A stretch of DNA of 64,000 bases from Eumeta japonica (GCA_005406025.1 BGZK01001222.1:62001-126000); one strand, 5' to 3'. Shown: positions 1 through 12,430, counted from the stretch's first letter. The notes: generated by a model from the letters alone, not told the origin. A program made the numbers and translations.

Positions 1-815
1 CAAATGTCAGTCGTGGTACGAACATTTGCATCGATAATCATCGTTTCCGAAAGTCAATGGCAAAATTACCTTTTAAAAACAATATTTCACAATGATAGAA
101 GAAAACTTAAACTAAATAAATACTATTGGTCAAAAAAATATGCATAAAAAAAGCTTCTGTTTCTTTTTTGTTAAAGGTTTACTAAAAATACAGATTTTTT
201 AATTTTTTATCAAATACATGATGATTGAAGGGCAAATGATAAGAATTCATAAAGTAATTAAACGTTGTTAAAAGACTACAATACACCACTTTAATGATTT
301 TCCTCCGGTAACAAGTACAAACTAATATAAGACCTTGTTAACACAATGACGTCAAAGCAGATCAATTTGGTTCGTTAACATTCTGACCTCGATAGAAACA
401 GATCTGCACTTAGAAGCCTCGTAGGGTCAAAGGTCAAAGCTATTTATAATCATTTATCGCAATTAAATTGACATTATATTAGATTTAACGAACGTATCAT
501 TTGTATGATGCGACAGGGTCACCGCAATGATTTTCGTTATAGCTAAATAACGGTTTGTAAATTCCATTCAAATAAACTTCCTAGTGCAAACGCGCCATGT
601 AATCGTAAAGACCATTTATTTGGAACTACTATTTTTTGCGATGTATCTTCAAAATAAATTCTTATGAATAATTACGAGTATATGAATAATTTAACTGTGA
701 CATATCGGTTACTCTTGACTCTATTGGAATTTCCTGTCGATTTGGGTGCGCTGACATTTTCACTGCAAATAAAAAGACGGAGGAGCATATTTGATTTATA
801 ACCGTTCATTTGCAG
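1..815 (+). other. Intron of the cuticular protein gene (inferred)
   Basis: AT-rich sequence with no usable reading frame. It ends in a good 3' splice site, a pyrimidine-containing tract followed by TTTGCAG at 809-815, directly before an exon that starts in the middle of a chitin-binding domain. It is therefore read as intron of the gene whose last exon follows. The earlier exons, which should hold the signal peptide and the start of the domain, are not visible here and probably lie left of the window. Confidence 0.6.
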
Positions 816-1038
816 GTTCGAAACCGAAAACAAGATCCGGGCCGAAGAGAAGGCGGTGCTGAAGAACCCTAACACCATAGACGAGGGGATCGCCTCGAAG
901 GGCTTCTACGAGTACATAGGCCCGGACGGCTTCATGTACAGGGTGGAGTACACGGCCGACGAGAACGGGTTCAGGCCCAAAATCAAAAGGTTAGACACGC
1001 CGTATTCCGGGAAATGGGAGTACGTCAAAGTGAATTAG
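816..1038 (+). CDS. Cuticular protein, RR family (chitin-binding), last exon
   Basis: Structural protein of the insect cuticle that binds chitin through the Rebers-Riddiford domain and is normally secreted by epidermal cells. The exon starts after the AG at 814-815 with one base of a split codon, and encodes 73 residues up to TAG at 1036-1038. Within the exon the core pattern G-x8-G-x6-Y-x-A-x-E-x-G-F is complete: G29, G38, Y45, A47, E49, G51, F52 (YTADENGF at 45-52). A preceding FETENKI..AEEKAVL stretch matches the upstream part of the domain. A short tail ends WEYVKVN. The mix of a short hydrophilic pre-core region and the tail looks more like RR-1 than RR-2, but the N-terminal exon is missing so the subclass is not certain. 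Codons are GC-rich compared with the surrounding DNA, as expected for a functional exon. The first ATG inside the exon (856) is internal, not a start. Confidence 0.9.
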
Positions 1039-1304
1039 GATTAAATCGAATAGCTTTAGCGTGATATAATCGGAACTGACAACAATCTCGTTGACTGTGA
1101 CAGTATTTTTTTTCTAGATAATTCTCTAATTGTACCTTTTTTTTTTGTGACCCTTCATACAGATCTTTATTGGATAAGTGTTTGATTTTTGAATAACGAT
1201 GTCGATGCAAAAATTGTCCACAATATTTTAATTTATAATAATGTTTAAATTAACCTAGATACTAGTTATGTAAATTAGATAGGAAATTATTTATGAAATG
1301 TGAT

Positions 1305-1310
1305 AATAAA
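1305..1310 (+). terminator. Polyadenylation signal AATAAA of the cuticular gene
   Basis: AATAAA lies about 270 bases after the stop codon in AT-rich 3' UTR-like sequence (1039-1330), a normal distance for an insect gene. No other gene is close enough to use it on this strand. Confidence 0.6.
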
Positions 1311-1619
1311 ATTATTATGCAGACGTATATATTTTGTTTACTTATTTATTACATCCTCTTCCTGTTACCATTCGGACTATATGTAACTTTAACAAGTCGT
1401 CTACGTAAATACGACTGTATATTTGCTGCATTATTCTAACAAAAAAACCACAACACAAGTGGAAATAAGATTCGTACTCTGAGGTTTCCATACAAAATTT
1501 ATTATTTATGTAGATATTTCGTCCAGCAATTTTTAAATTAAAAGATATTCTGCTATACATTACTCAACATCACGGTGGAATTTTGACTAAATATTAGACT
1601 TGCTACACATATCATTTCG

Positions 1620-1975
1620 TAATTGCATTTTTTTTAATACTATGAATTATAATTAACGATTTTCGGATTTTTCTTTTATTTGCGCTGTTAGGCCTAGCTT
1701 TTTGTAAAATTTCATAATTTTAGATCAAAGAGAATATCATACAGGTATAAAATTTACTTTGAGATGTCAAAATATGCGACAAAAATTGCCATACTTTTTG
1801 ATAGCTTTGATTTAGAAACTTAATTTTTTTTACAGGTTTAAGTGTATCTAAGTCCTTATATTAATTTAGACTCAATACCTTTATTTATTCCTGAGAAAAC
1901 GGGTCTTGACAAAAAGACAGATGGACAGACGGCCAGATGGAGGGATCCTATGGAAATATAGCAATATATTTAGTT
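1620..1975 (+). repeat. Dispersed lepidopteran-type repeat ending in GACAGA-rich tail
   Basis: The segment has TTCTTTTATTTGCGCTGTTA near its start, then ATTAATTTAGACTCAATACC, then a tail with AGACAGATGGACAGACGG and GGATCCTATGG. This order matches a very common non-autonomous repeat I recognise from moth and butterfly sequences; recognition is from memory. No coding capacity. Tails of the same type occur at 9.43-9.53 kb and in the family N copies. Confidence 0.6.
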
Positions 1976-2059
1976 GGAACTGTTAATTTTAATACTCATA
2001 CCTTTTAAATGAATCTCACTATTTTCATGATTAAAAGTTTAAATGTAATAATGTACATA

Positions 2060-2640
2060 AACTTACTTTCGAGAGAAATACTTTCCACTAAGGTACAATC
2101 TTTACATACACCTCTTGCGTCATTCACATTCTTCATTACATGGAAGCTATTAGGTTTCATATGCTTCAAATTTTGTTCTTCTTTAACATGCCTAAATTCT
2201 ATTTACATAAGATATTCTAAGGCTGCTCATTCTGTCTCTTTCATTATTTTTTATCGGATGAGCAAATAATTTCATTACATCTTTTCTAGGCAGGTTACTA
2301 CATCGTTATTCAATCGAAACTCTTCTTTTACGTTATTATTACAATATCTCGTTAGTTTCGAAAGCTTAGAATTTGGCTCTTTTTTAAAATGCGTCCCATT
2401 TAGCCTATGTACGATTTTCTAGAAGCTCTATTGCCGACTTTGGTTTCTCTCTTACAGATTTTTTCGTCATTCTACATTCAATCATCTATTCCAGATGGCC
2501 AGACAATCAAAATGTATCCTTCTCTACTTTAGTACCGACCTTATTTCCAAAACACATCTTTCTTTCACAGCACTACTTTTATACCTATATTTCATTCACA
2601 CCACACATACAACGTACCCACCATTTCAACTACACTGATT
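2060..2640 (-). pseudogene. RTE-like LINE remnant, C-terminal part (copy 1)
   Basis: Read on the minus strand, two blocks match the C-terminal region of the reverse transcriptase ORF seen better at 56.7-57.1 kb: an early block around 2410-2520 (counterpart of the WFGHLERMNESRLT segment, much decayed) and a later block at about 2085-2145 encoding NVNDARGVCKDCTLVESIS, the counterpart of a VSEAR..CKDRT..KSI segment. Many frameshifts and stops; not functional. The plus-strand reading frame at 2009-2269 is only a shadow of it. Confidence 0.6.
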
Positions 2641-5212
2641 TTATGTTTATGTTTATTCAACCACGCTTATTTGTAATAAACATAGAAATCGTTGCTCCCT
2701 TTTCAATTAATAAAAGCACTTACAGCAGATATTGTTACTATTAATAACAATAAGGAAGGCATTATTTATTTTACTTTCCGTTTTTCTCCCCTTTCCACAT
2801 CTCCGGTTTTGTGATTTTTTTTTTGAACATAATAAAAAAGAATAAAAAAATATTTCACTTGTATAGTTCTAATAACTTTTCAACACACAAAATGTATTGA
2901 CAATATCTTATCAATACAATTCATTCGGTTATTCTCAGCGTCTTTCCAACACGACCTCGACCATGCTCTTGGTGTTGATGGCATTTATTTTTCTCTTTTA
3001 TAATTCTATCATTTCCTATCAATACATTGTATTCGGTGATTCTCAGGAATCTTTCAAACACAATTATACTAAAATGTGCATTGTGGAACGTACGTAGAAA
3101 TTATGCTAATTATGTTGGCGGATAAGATAAATACAAGTTCAACACTCGCTTAAATGTTCCATACCATGTCAATCCTCTCCAAACAATCTTCAGTTTGTTG
3201 GATGAGGACTGATATTGGATGAACAGATTCAAGAGTCAGCGGTAGGGTGTATGCCGCATGTTGCAGACAAGCTACTGAAGTAACTGTTTAGTTCAATAGC
3301 GGTTTGATAATCATTCTGTTAAACATATTCCAAACAAAGTGGGCTTCTACAAGTCACTCTTTTTCATTATATCCTAAGTTTTTTTTTTAAATCTACTGCA
3401 ATACATATCCTTTTTTTGACGTTTTATTAAAAACTTTCTATTCTAAAACATCTATTCAAATGACAAAAAAGTTTGTAACAAAATTGATGGAGATTTAGTA
3501 AGGAAGTTGTTGAAATCAAATAACGCGTGCCACAAAAATAAGCTTATTTAAAATCTTATGTAAATACGTGTCTCAATAAAATATTATTCTGAATGTTGCT
3601 TTATAGAACCATATAATAGGATTTTGTGGCAATTGCATTCTTGCTATGCCTTTGGTTTTCAAAAACAAATGACACTACATGATATAAATTAAAGAGAGTA
3701 CTACCAAATAAAATACATAGGTAAATTTTAGATTTTGATAATTGTTGATAATTAACATATGCAAATTTTACCGAGCGAAGTTAATTATATTTCCACGGTA
3801 AACTTGAAAGACGCCAAGCGAGCTCGGTTGCCCAGGCACTTATAATACAGTAGATTAATAATGTTAATCACAGATTATTTTCAAATCTACATATAGGCAA
3901 TTCAAATTAATAGTCTGTGTTTGATTTAAAAAAATTATAATGTCTAATATAATTTGTTAAAAAACTTGATATAGGAACCAAATACAACAATGAATTTTGT
4001 TTGTCTGATGAAACGCTTAAACAAAAAAAAATGATTATAATATCGACTCAAAATACAGACAGTTTATTTATATTAAGTAGCCCTAAGAACAATTTACAGT
4101 GTATTTAGTCTAGGCAACAAGTTGAAAATGGTCCAAAATAGAGATATTGTTCCTAAAAATATGTGCGATAGCTCATTCGATCCGGAATAATGTCTAGAAA
4201 AATGTGTCGAAAACGTTAATAACACATAAAAAATTGCGAAAGTTGTAAACACAAGATGAAAAAAAAGTAATTTCGTTTTTTGCTGATATCTTGTAAACTA
4301 TTATCATTTAAGAAATTTGAAAAAATTAACTTTTAAAGAGGAAAAATTTTTGTAAAAAATCTAAACTCTCGGAATTTCACCTCCATTATTTAAAAATTTT
4401 AATTTAACGCTGAAAATGAACCATCGCCCGGCATTTTAAGGTAGCGCGTGCGATGTCAAAATCACAAAATCAACGTCACACTAAATAATTTTTTTAAGGT
4501 ATTAAATACTAATTTAAGAATTGGAATAAATTATGGTGTATCAAAGATACTTTAAAAAATTTATTCCCTTTGGAAATTTAATTTAAAGTCAATTTTATAA
4601 TAAATTAGACAATTGTTAATTAACGAAATTTTTTCCAAATATCGTCTTCATGGTACATTAAAAAAAAATGTTTGAATAATTGAAATAAAATTAAATGCGT
4701 ATTGTTACGCTTTTTTCTCGTGAAGAATGCTTCATAAGAAAAAAGAAGTAATGATAAATGACTCGTAAAACAGTTTGGTGACTCGTTTCTCGAAAATTGT
4801 AAAAAGTGACCAGATGCAGCTTTTTATCCGCCCTGGATAGCTTATCATGTAAGAGAGATACGAGGAACAGAAGACCTTTTTCTTAAGTTGGTTCTAGAAA
4901 AAGGGGCTTGCAGAACAAGGCTTGAGAGGTATTCCATGCGGTGTACTAATGTTGAATCTACTAACAATATCAGAATCGTTATTTCCACTTTTAGAATTTA
5001 ATACACGTATATCGTGATTTTCAAATAGTTGCTGTTTTATTTATTTATGCTGTTTTATGTTATGTTTGTCTTATGCCAAAAGTTTCAGTTAAGTTCCCGA
5101 ACACCAACACTCACCAAATTATAAATGTACTATGTGATTTTTCAGTTAGATGATCAAGCTGATCTATTGGTTTTTTACATTTGAAGAACATTCTAGATGG
5201 CTAGCTAAAGAT
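2641..5212. other. AT-rich, no gene seen; contains one local tandem duplication
   Basis: No coding signal. A diverged direct repeat sits at 2905-2955 and 3011-3066, sharing TATCAATACA, then ATTCTCAG, then TCTTTC.AACAC. The stretch 4095-4480 has the texture of an old dispersed repeat (motifs ATGTGCGATAGCTCATTCG and CCATCGCCCGGCATTTTAAG) but I find no second copy in the window, so it is left unclassified. Confidence 0.5.
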
Positions 5213-5395
5213 ATATCCTACTAATATTATAAACCTGAAAATTTATATGTTTGGATGTTTGTTACTCAGTTACGCTTTAATAGCTGAACAAAATTAGCTG
5301 TAACTTACAGTACTATAGTTTATACATTAGAATAACATACAGGTTATGATTTATAAAAATACTAACTTATGCTCGTAGCTTCGCTTGCGTGATCG
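5213..5395 (+). repeat. Short Helitron-like/non-autonomous repeat
   Basis: Starts TATCCTACTAATATTATAAA, continues with a GTTTGGATGTTTGTTACTC block, an imperfect 'AATAGCTGAAC' block, 'AATAACATACAGGTTATGAT', and ends near CTCGTAGCTTCGCTTGCGTG. This order of blocks is that of a widespread lepidopteran non-autonomous element, often classed as Helitron-derived. No coding capacity. Confidence 0.6.
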
Positions 5396-7150
5396 ATTTT
5401 TTTTTTCGTTATGCTGATTGGTTATTGGTAACAACAATCTTCAATAGGATGCCAAGTTCAATATCGATTCGAAATTCATTCTGATCTCTGTCCTCGAATC
5501 TCTTATATGGTCATGAAGTAACAATGTACAGCTAATGAATAGTATTTACTTCATTATTATATGTAATTCAAATTAATACAATTTCATTCAGTAATTGTAT
5601 ATTTTAATCATTAAGGAAATTTTATATGAAGTTTATATTTTATATATTAAAATAAATTGAATCAATTGTTTTTGTCAAAGAATCCCACTCGTTAAAAAAA
5701 ACTTTCTCGTCATTTAAAAAGAAATCCTTCACAGTTTACATAATATTTAACCTTTAACGTTGGAAAAAAACTTTAAGACTAAATTTTTTGTTTTAAAACG
5801 TTCACCTTTAACATTTCAGGTTATATTTAGAAAATCCATAATGGCAAGTTCGTAAGATTTTTCGATAGTAACAATATAAGTAATGGTATCAATTTATAAG
5901 CATTTTAGTGATGGTTAAAGCCAATACTTACGCATATGAAGCCACAAAATTCTATCCAGTTTTTTTAGTTTCACTTAGGCTAGGAACAAATAATTGAACA
6001 TTTGTATTTTTAATTATATAGTTGTGTTTTATTACGTGACTGTTGTTTATTATTGGTGCAAAGCTATATTTACTCCAGAGAAGCATTTTGGGATTCATCA
6101 ATGTGAGCTAAGTCGGTTTCATAAAATGAAGACTTTCCTCATTATTTTGATATTTCATTTTTGTGTTTGGTAAAAATCCTTAACTCATAAATGCGTTTCA
6201 CTGAAGTCTACGATAGAACAGTACGAGTACACGAACTGGCCAATAAAGGGATTAAGTAGTTAAGATTATTATGACTTTAAAAAAAACTGATTTTTTTATG
6301 TCGATTATTTGTCAGCCTACTGCAGAAGTACATACAACAAACAAACACACAATATTTTGTTCACGGCGTATTTCTTGCATACTCTATAAATATTTTTTAA
6401 TGTATTCAAATAGAGTTTCCCATATTGTATTCGACTAAAAAATAATTCTACATATTCTCTATATTGGGAAATTTATTTTGGATTTAATGTGTCAATAATA
6501 GCATCGATTTTATGGACCACATTCGACAGTTCAGTCAAGAGACAAAAACTAAACTGTCTGCCAGTCTGTCCGTTTGCAACGAAAGAAGTGAGTGGGCAAA
6601 AAAAGAGCAATCAAGATGGAAAGTCGAAGTCCCGCATCCAAAGGTCGATCTCGGCGCCACTAACGAAATGAATGAAAAATTGTAATTGCATTAAATATAC
6701 TTCCCCAAAGGGGTGTCACGTCAATCTTCATCAGTTTGAATTATAAATTTCAACTTAAGAGCTGTTGATGATTCGTATATTAATGATCTAACGAGAAAGG
6801 TAGCTATATCTATGAAAGTAAATAAATTAGAAGACGTCTAATGCATTGGATTGGAAAAAACTAAATATTTGTTGTCGTTATTTGTATAAATAGAACTAAT
6901 TTTCTTACGTTTTCATTATGATGTTCCATTTCTAGCTGATTGTTATCGACGTTGATAACCAGTTTTTACTGCTTTAATAACACCCTGGAAACTTAATAGG
7001 ACTTGCGAAGGTATTCGTCAAAACATGAACGCTATTTCATAGATTTCACCTCATGCAGTGTGCTTCATAATTGTTTGATTAATTGCAAAAAATTACGTAA
7101 CTATGCAATTTCTAAAATGTGCATGTGTAATGTGGAGATTATCTACGTGT
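5396..7150. other. AT-rich, no gene seen
   Basis: No reading frame with protein-like composition and no repeat I can name. The 60-codon frame at 6489-6671 shows no domain. Confidence 0.5.
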
Positions 7151-7154
7151 ATAG

Positions 7155-7320
7155 GAATATGTGCGCATGCGTGCGTATGTTAGCGTGCGTGCGTGCGTGC
7201 GTGCGTGCGTGGGTGTGTGTGTGTGTGTGTGTGTGTGCGCGTTCGCATATGCGCGTGTGGATGAGCGCAAGCGTGTGTACTTGCGTGTACATGCGCGCGT
7301 GCGTTCGTGCACGCGTACGT
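7155..7320. repeat. Microsatellite, (GCGT)n then (GT)n then degenerate GCGY
   Basis: A run of GCGT units at about 7183-7210 passes into pure GT dinucleotides at 7212-7236 and then into a degenerate alternating purine-pyrimidine tract up to 7320. Reading frames across it are Cys/Val/Arg-rich artefacts. Alternating purine-pyrimidine over this length could adopt Z-DNA. Confidence 0.9.
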
Positions 7321-8400
7321 TATTGATTTTTTCAACAACCTTTATACGAAAACTGTGGAAAAACTATTCCGATTCCAAATTTTCCGGTGTAGCTGGTAAT
7401 CATTGCAGAACCTTACATTTTTAGTTACGAGGAAATTGCCTTCGGACTCACAGTTTCTTAGGACGTCGATTTAGTCGGTTGCTTCCTAAGATCTTTAAGT
7501 TTTCCGATTCTTCCCCAACTAAACAGAAAATGTGAGAATGTAAGTAGCAATGATCTAAACTCATTTACTATGTAAGTAAGAATGCACTAAATCGATTTCA
7601 CCGTTTCGAGAAGCATCAATTGGTGAAGTGGAACTGAAGACGAAGCCCACAAATGATGCTGATATCTTCAACAATAAGTATTTTTCGAATTACCTTGTGA
7701 TTTATTTGAGGTTAATAACTAAAATATCCTCATTAAAATGCACGTTGTGAACTTGAACTGATGAAGTACCAACTAAGTTGTAATGATTGGATCTGTAATG
7801 AGACGAAGGAACTCCTCACATGTTACTAGGATATATGCAGCACTTTCCTAATTATCTAAAGTAACTCAAGAATTTGGTCTCAGAAAGGTCCATTTTTTGA
7901 AGTTGAGCAACGTATTCCCATGCAATGCATATAAAAAAATCTTTTAGCTGACAAGGGACACCTGGGAGATGTGAAACATTTGAGTTAATACTAGAATTTA
8001 CAATTCATAAATAACAATACAGAAAATATGTACTAAAATAGTAAAAAACCAAAAAGTTTGTTAATAATATCAAAATGTTTTTCTTATTATTTTAAATACA
8101 ATAATAATTAGAGAATATTTATATTTATAAATAGGAAACATATTTAGATTTAAAAATAAATCACTGAGTCTTATTCTTTTAGGCGCTTTAAAAAGAATAA
8201 AAATCTGAATAATAATATAAAACCAAAATTTAAAAGAATAGTAATTTATTTTGTTAAAATATTTCAATAATATTTTTATTAACATAAGTTAATTAATTAA
8301 TTTCAAGTCAATTTTATTAATTTTAATAATAAGTAATTAATAAACTATAATAGGGTGATGTCACAGTCATTGAAACAATAAAAATAACTATTTATTGTTA
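7321..8400. other. AT-rich, no gene seen
   Basis: Very AT-rich, especially 7980-8400, with homopolymer runs. No coding or repeat feature that I can support. Confidence 0.5.
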
Positions 8401-8439
8401 TAAAAAGCTTCATTACAAGAGAAAGTATACGATCAGACT

Positions 8440-9013
8440 CACACGGCGTAGATCAAAACTAAGTATCTCCGAAGCGTGAAACGCTTGGTATTGCCTCATG
8501 CCAACACGTCATCCCCTCTACTAGCGTACAGCGCTAGGCGCAGACGGTGTAGGCCAAAACCAAGCGTCTCCTTAATTTTGAGACGTCTTGGTTTTTACCT
8601 CAGTCCAACGCGTGTATCGATGTGTCACATCAATAAAGGGTGTGAAGTATCAGTCAGGAGAACGATATAATACAATACAATATAAAATAAAAGTACACTT
8701 ATTTGCTATAAGGCTAGGTAAAGACTGTAGATTTCTACATGGTACGGTATTTTTGCGTATCTTTCTCGCTTCACTGACATCCATCAATCTTTTATTGCAA
8801 AGTTCGTCAGTTTAGGGTGCTTGAAATTTGGGCATTTCTTAATATGCTACCAATTTGGTTCGTACAGAGTTTTCTATGGCGACCCTTGCTGACCTTTCCA
8901 CTACACTTTGCTCTATAGATTTGTTCTGTCAGTCTACTTTCATTCGTCGTTTTCAGATGGCCAAATTCCGGCAATGTACCCTTTCTTTCTCTAGTCACTA
9001 CATCTCCCTTCAA
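8440..9013 (-). pseudogene. RTE-like LINE remnant, C-terminus plus 3' flank (copy 2)
   Basis: The minus-strand frame from 9013 reads through a recognisable C-terminal segment of a non-LTR reverse transcriptase ORF: GHLKTTNESRLTEQIYRAK, then KGRHRKLCTNQIG and ILRNAQISSTLN. A frameshift later, RLMDVSEARKI is readable near 8765-8800, followed by the remains of the C-terminal KSTVFAYPSG-like segment. The sequence 8440-8700 beyond it would be the 3' untranslated end; it holds two diverged units about 100 bp apart (ACGGCGTAG at 8443, ACGGTGTAG at 8544) and a hairpin (8557-8570 with 8580-8594). The element lacks its endonuclease and catalytic RT parts. Confidence 0.8.
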
Positions 9014-9329
9014 ACCACACTGCTCTCGCCTTATAATTTTAAAATAAATAGTTATAGTTATAAAAAAAAATGAAAAATGATCATCATTCCTCTTATCTAC
9101 GAAAATATTGATCCTAAAATATTTGGAAAAAATTTATAAAACATTTTTTTACTTATAAATTACAGAAACATAATAAAAAGTTTATTTTTTTTAATTAATA
9201 TGTTAAAATCTCTCAATATTGTGCGTACAAACTTAATTTGCAGTCTTTTCAGTTATCATAAACGAATTCAGGTCAGATAATAGGACATGGTAGATACCAT
9301 ATTTATCGCATGGAACCCTCTTCACGCAG

Positions 9330-9535
9330 ATTTGTCCAGTTTTTTGTTATTTTTAAGCTATCCGCTATAACAACAGGAATGGTGTGAAAATTTTGACTGG
9401 CTATTAATTACGATTAAAAAGATAAAAAAGCCTCAAGAAAGTTAGATGGACGGACGCACAGATGTCGTAGGTTGGTTTACTAGTTTTAGGGTCCTTAGGT
9501 ACATAAGTTTAGGATCCCGTTAGCAACTTTATAAT
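9330..9535 (+). repeat. Tail of a dispersed GGACGGACGCACAGA-type repeat
   Basis: Contains AACAACAGGAATGGTGTG, then CAAGAAAGTTAGATGGACGG and a TTTTAGGGTCCTTAGG terminus. This is the end structure of the same class of repeat as at 1620-1975. Heavily decayed. Confidence 0.45.
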
Positions 9536-9819
9536 ATAACACCTTAAAATAACAAGAATACGCATTTGATTATCGAGCTTAAATTTTACCTGAATTTTTC
9601 ATTGAAAGATTCTATTAACGATAGCATGGACTATTTAATTGGAGAGTTTTTGATAAGTACAAAGTAAAATTACGATTAAAAGTAGATACTTCTCTCTCTC
9701 ATGGATCTCATCGCTAAGCTTAATCGTTTATGTATATCGGTAGACTTTAGTTTTCCTTTACTATTCTTTTTGTCGCTTAGAAAATCAGAATATCCAAAAG
9801 AAATCATATTCATGTCGGG

Positions 9820-10330
9820 GACTGATCAACCGATATTTCCGTCGCTTATTTCGACGACGTTGCGCAACCGCTGAAGCAAACAAATACGCCTATAATGCAC
9901 CACTCGTCGCCAATACAGCCCTTCGCTCCGAGAACGCGATATTTGATCTGATAACGCGTTAAATAAATACCGATCCGTGCCGAATTTCAATAAAAAAATA
10001 TCTCGAGAGAGCACATCGCCGCCCAAAAATAAACGTAGCGCCGCCGCCGGGAGATCGTAAAGTGACGCGCGTCGGGAGGCTGGCAAGTATTTTGGCGGAA
10101 TTGTTTTGGCTGGCGCAGCGGCCGAGAGGCTGCGCGGGGACGACGACCGCGCGCCGCCGGCCGGCGCGGCGCCGCCCGCGCCGCACTGCGTACGCCCGCT
10201 GATATTATTTACTACCGTAACGCTACTGTGAGAAAATGCCTGGTGGAAAATATTAATCTTATTCGCCAGAGCGAGTGGACCGCGCCCGGCGTCGCCGAGA
10301 CACCCCCGATGTTACGAACGGATAACGCTT
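9820..10330. promoter_or_regulatory. GC-rich island 1 (candidate conserved non-coding element)
   Basis: A sharp change from AT-rich to GC-rich sequence, densest at 10100-10200 (runs of CGCCGCC type), followed by TATTTACTACCGTAACGC and AATATTAATCTTATTCGCC around 10205-10267. Minus-strand open frames across it (9826-10186) are Arg/Ala-rich and look like by-products of base composition. It could be a conserved regulatory element or an unspliced-promoter-like CpG-rich block; sequence alone does not decide. Confidence 0.35.
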
Positions 10331-12188
10331 TTCTTTTATGTGTGCATTACGATTGCTGTTTGCATGCGCACCTCCTTCAAAAGACCGAAGACTGACTTTG
10401 ATGGCGAAATAGCTACTTAGTTTTAGAAACTACTGAAATAAAGCTCGGTCTTCTGAGGGAAAGTTCTCTTAAAATCTAAAATTACATATGCAACCTTGTA
10501 GTCTTTGGCAGCTCTTACGCCCCCTTAAACTAAGTATGTCTCGTGCAACCCTTGATCGTCGTTAACATCATCAACACCTCGTCTTCAGTAAGTCGTGTGT
10601 CGGAAAGGGATGATAACCCGATTCACCGATTCGCTTTTTTGCGTATCACTGTACCCAAAGTAAAATTCTTATTTTTGAAATTTTTACAATCAACTTCTAT
10701 TCAGATTTCTCAATATTCATTATTGAAGCCTTTCATATTCTTCGACTGATTTTAAGTTTGAGGCTACGTTTTAAGTAACATTTTGTTTTTAAGGTTTTTA
10801 CTAATAATGATAACAGTGATAACTATAAAAACTTGTAATTTTCAATTACATATTATAAAATAATAAGTTTAAGGTATGTAGACTATATATAATATGTAGT
10901 CTATATATACAGCAGATATAAAAAATCTGTACTTTTAAAAATCACATTGTCGAATGATCGATTTTCGTAATTTAATATCATTTCTGTGATGCATTTTAAA
11001 GTTATAAAAAAATACATTTGTAATCTCATTTCAGAGTCTTTCATTTACTATTTCAAATGATATGACGCAATTGTGTTTTTTAATGTCTTATTTATATTAC
11101 AAGCAGAGTTTTTTTAGCTCATATTATTTATTACATTGAAAATTTTTCGTACAGTAGTCGTGGAGAAAATAGACTGTGTCAGATAGACAGACAAAAGTGA
11201 CAGTAATCGTATAAGTATTCCGCTTTCGCATCGAATATATGGAACTCCAAACATGAAAATACAGAATGTTAATCGATGCAAGTTCGATTTTGCGCATTCT
11301 TCGCGAGTTCGACATAATCTATAAATAAAATGCTATAAGTGCCTATAGAGTTCAATATACAGATAACGAGGGAAGGCGCAGAGGCACGCGTAACGTGGAA
11401 GCTGCAGCGCCTCGGAGCTGCGCGGGCGCAGGCGCGCCGGCACGCTCATCGACATATATTATCATTTTAATAACGCCACAACTGTGACACGTCATATAAT
11501 TTAACGTGTTTATCGCAATACCTCTTTTTGAAAACAATACTTAATTACATCGTAGGAGTACTGTCAGTCACTATTATTTTTGATTTCGAGAAATTACATT
11601 TCGAATTTTCTCGTTAATTACTTATGATTTGGCGATGGTATGTGAATAAAAACAGTGATATAAAAACAAGTAACACTTTATTGACCGTCAACATGCAACT
11701 TTTTCATCCACGTGATTAATTACGTCACTAAATCTTGTGAACGTTTTGTAAACATTTGTAAACATCCAAAAAGAGATAGGATTATATTTCAAATGTAAAT
11801 ATTTCATTTAATAATCAATGCTATCTATCACCTAATTAGTTTTTATGGTACTTAATTTAATATGAAACAAGAGAACAAAATCTTAATGGAGTCGCGTATT
11901 ATAATTATAATTATAATTATAAATAGAGTACAGAGATGTTACCTACTATAAATATTTACTAAATTATAATAAAATAGCGACTCTAAAAGAATTCATAAAT
12001 ACGAAAGCTTTTCATATTTTAACTACGATTAATACATAGCTATATTTGGTGCTATCAATATTATACAATCATAACTGATAAGAACTGAAGTAAAATATAA
12101 AATTTTATGTAACGTAACGTTTATATTTAGCTATTTAATATAGCTTTAGCACACAGCTCTGCCCACTTCGAATTAAACCCCACATGTT
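10331..12188. other. AT-rich, no gene seen; small GC block and AT microsatellite
   Basis: No coding feature. A short GC-rich block at 11365-11450 resembles the larger islands. An (ATAATT)n tract runs at about 11898-11922. Confidence 0.5.
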
Positions 12189-12194
12189 TTGTAT

Positions 12195-12430
12195 CTACTG
12201 ATCACACCGTCAACTATGATTTCGATACTGATACCTATTTTCGACTCCAGTCCAAGTTCTGTTTTTGATTCCGATTCTGGTCTTGATCTAGATTACGGTA
12301 CAGTTCCAAGTGTAATGTTAATAATTAGCAGAGAAACGGAAAAAAAACTGTACTATATGTCACTATGGGATATAATATTTTACTATACCAAATTTCATCA
12401 AATTATGTCCTGTAGTTTTTACGGAGTTCG
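12195..12430 (-). repeat. Degenerate purine-rich hexamer minisatellite, reverse orientation
   Basis: 12215-12300 is built of GATTCCGATTCTGG-type units, the reverse complement of the GGAATCGGGACC-type arrays at 24.35, 49.99, 50.53 and 54.1 kb. The flank 12390-12420, CCAAATTTCATCAAATTATG then TGTAGTTTTTACG, is a familiar end of a lepidopteran non-autonomous repeat, so the array probably sits inside a transposon. Confidence 0.55.

Noticed and set aside
7003..7424. 107- and 87-codon frames with Cys/Val/Arg repeats
   Set aside because: They are translations of the GT/GCGT microsatellite.
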